Source: Clostridia bacterium (GTDB lineage Bacteria > Bacillota > Clostridia > TANB77 > UBA1234). Taken from it: a stretch of DNA of 35,958 nucleotides. The notes beneath the pieces were generated by a model that saw only the letters and a list, made by a program, of their open reading frames with translations, made no database searches and was not told where the DNA came from. Of the stretch, positions 35,403 through 35,958 are shown in pieces. Positions within the stretch are counted from its first letter, which is position 1. Every line of letters begins with the position of its first letter. The translations under genes and the position numbers were made by a program. The DNA is taken from the NCBI GenBank assembly GCA_017469465.1, contig JAFUGH010000039.1, positions 1-35,958 of the forward strand. Direction: 5' to 3'.

Positions 35403-35441
35403 ACCGCTTATTTTCATTGAAAAATAAGCGGTAATTTTTTT
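35403..35441. terminator. Terminator between the GH43 gene and tmRNA
   Basis: ACCGCTTATTTT (35403-35414) pairs perfectly with AAAATAAGCGGT (35421-35432) and ends in seven T on the plus strand. The flanking A-run on the other side is shorter, so it serves mainly the GH43 gene and possibly the convergent tmRNA. Confidence 0.8.
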
Positions 35442-35791
35442 GGTGGAGATGAGGAGAATCGAACTCCTGTCCGAAGACTCTTTCACATAAACTTCTCCGA
35501 GTGCAGTTTGTCTTTTTATTTCCTCAATAAATTACCGACAAACAGGTCAGTTATTGAGTAGTTTCTAAAATACCCACTACTATAGAAACGTCTAGTAGTT
35601 TTGTTTCCACTTTAATCGACGCCTTAGCTTAGCCAAGTGGCACACTAAGTAAGACGTAGCTGAACTTAGGCAGCTAAAGCAACTTTATTGTTGTTAATTA
35701 TTTTTAATTCTCACATTTTTTAGATGGCCAAGTGAGAATCCATCACTCGCTATTCATGCTGCTAAGTTTCCGTCGAAACCATTGCATCCCC
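35441..35791 (-). ncRNA. ssrA: tmRNA (ssrA)
   Basis: This is a 351-nt tmRNA for rescue of stalled ribosomes. The tRNA-like ends pair GGGGATG with CATCTCC and the CCA is encoded. The 5' part has the conserved GGTTTCGACGGAAAC, and the T-arm reads GGAGTTCGATTCTCC. The tag frame ends NNNKVALAA with a TAA stop at 35668-35666. The resume codon is uncertain; GAA at 35710-35708 would give a 14-residue tag. It has its own promoter 10 bases upstream and is convergent with the GH43 gene. Confidence 0.95.
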
Positions 35792-35800
35792 ATTGCAATT

Positions 35801-35829
35801 ATTATAGCAAATTTTTTAAATTTAATCAA
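35801..35829 (-). promoter_or_regulatory. Promoter of tmRNA
   Basis: On the minus strand TTGATT (35829-35824) and TATAAT (35806-35801) have a 17-base spacer. Confidence 0.75.
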
Positions 35830-35836
35830 GCTAACT

Positions 35837-35956
35837 AAATTACAATTTGTCGGTTAGGCCTTTGGGGACGGAGACGGAGGATTTTCGACCAATAGGGACG
35901 GAGGATTTTGGCTTTTTTTCGACCAATAGGGACGGAGGATTTTGGCTGAATGCACA
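35837..35956. repeat. Terminal inverted repeat, right copy
   Basis: This is the reverse complement of 31-149 with about two substitutions and one indel, and it contains the same tandem ~33-bp unit (GGGACGGAGGATTTTGGC). Its inner edge lies seven bases upstream of the tmRNA -35 box. The two copies diverge exactly at the inner edge TTGTAATTT and again just outside TGTGCA, which defines the element's limits. Confidence 0.85.
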
Positions 35957-35958
35957 AT

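Overview
The window reads as chromosome from a low-GC Gram-positive, probably an uncultured member of Clostridia (Bacillota). Supporting signs are the strongly A+T-rich coding sequence, canonical AGGAGG-type ribosome binding sites, TTGACA/TATAAT promoters, a BofA-type sporulation gene beside obg and murJ, and a Firmicutes-type tmRNA. No phage, integrase, transposase or relaxase gene is visible. Both ends of the window carry the same ~120-bp element in inverted orientation, so the window limits probably reflect a multicopy repeat.

Layout. 1-149: repeat element. 208-3952: an ArsR/SmtB-type metal sensor, a structured leader RNA, obg, bofA and murJ. 4012-4546: tRNA-Ser (minus strand), tRNA-Met and tRNA-Gly, each with a terminator. 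4572-7052: a membrane-anchored unknown gene (minus) and a three-gene operon of unknown function. 7425-10509: an HD-domain phosphohydrolase, a HerA/DUF853-type ATPase and an AIM24/TIGR00266 protein. 10642-31511: a type IV secretion system (T4SS)-like locus. 31508-35389: truA and a large secreted GH43 protein. 35441-35791: tmRNA (minus). 35837-35956: second copy of the terminal repeat.

The centre of interest is the ~21-kb T4SS-like locus. It encodes four small TrbC/VirB2-like pilins in two promoter/terminator-bounded units, followed by a long co-directional operon: PrgI (VirB3-like), a TraC-like protein without an ATPase domain, a VirB4 ATPase, and five consecutive VirB6/TrbL-like polytopic proteins that grow from 417 to 1474 residues. 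A 351-residue unknown protein and then truA follow with no promoter that I can see. No relaxase, VirD4 coupling protein or peptidoglycan hydrolase is present here. The locus therefore looks like a resident envelope machine rather than a conjugative element, although missing parts could be encoded elsewhere. Five tandem VirB6 paralogues of unequal size recall the rvhB6a-e set of Rickettsiales, and VirB6 is a pentamer in the R388 T4SS structure, so a hetero-pentameric channel is a testable idea.

The vir-like genes may also share a translational control. In each of the five virB6-like genes the ribosome-binding/start region is complementary to a segment of the signal-peptide codons at about +41 to +60. 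In the fourth and fifth genes the match is 14 bp, and a competing local hairpin could release the start site.
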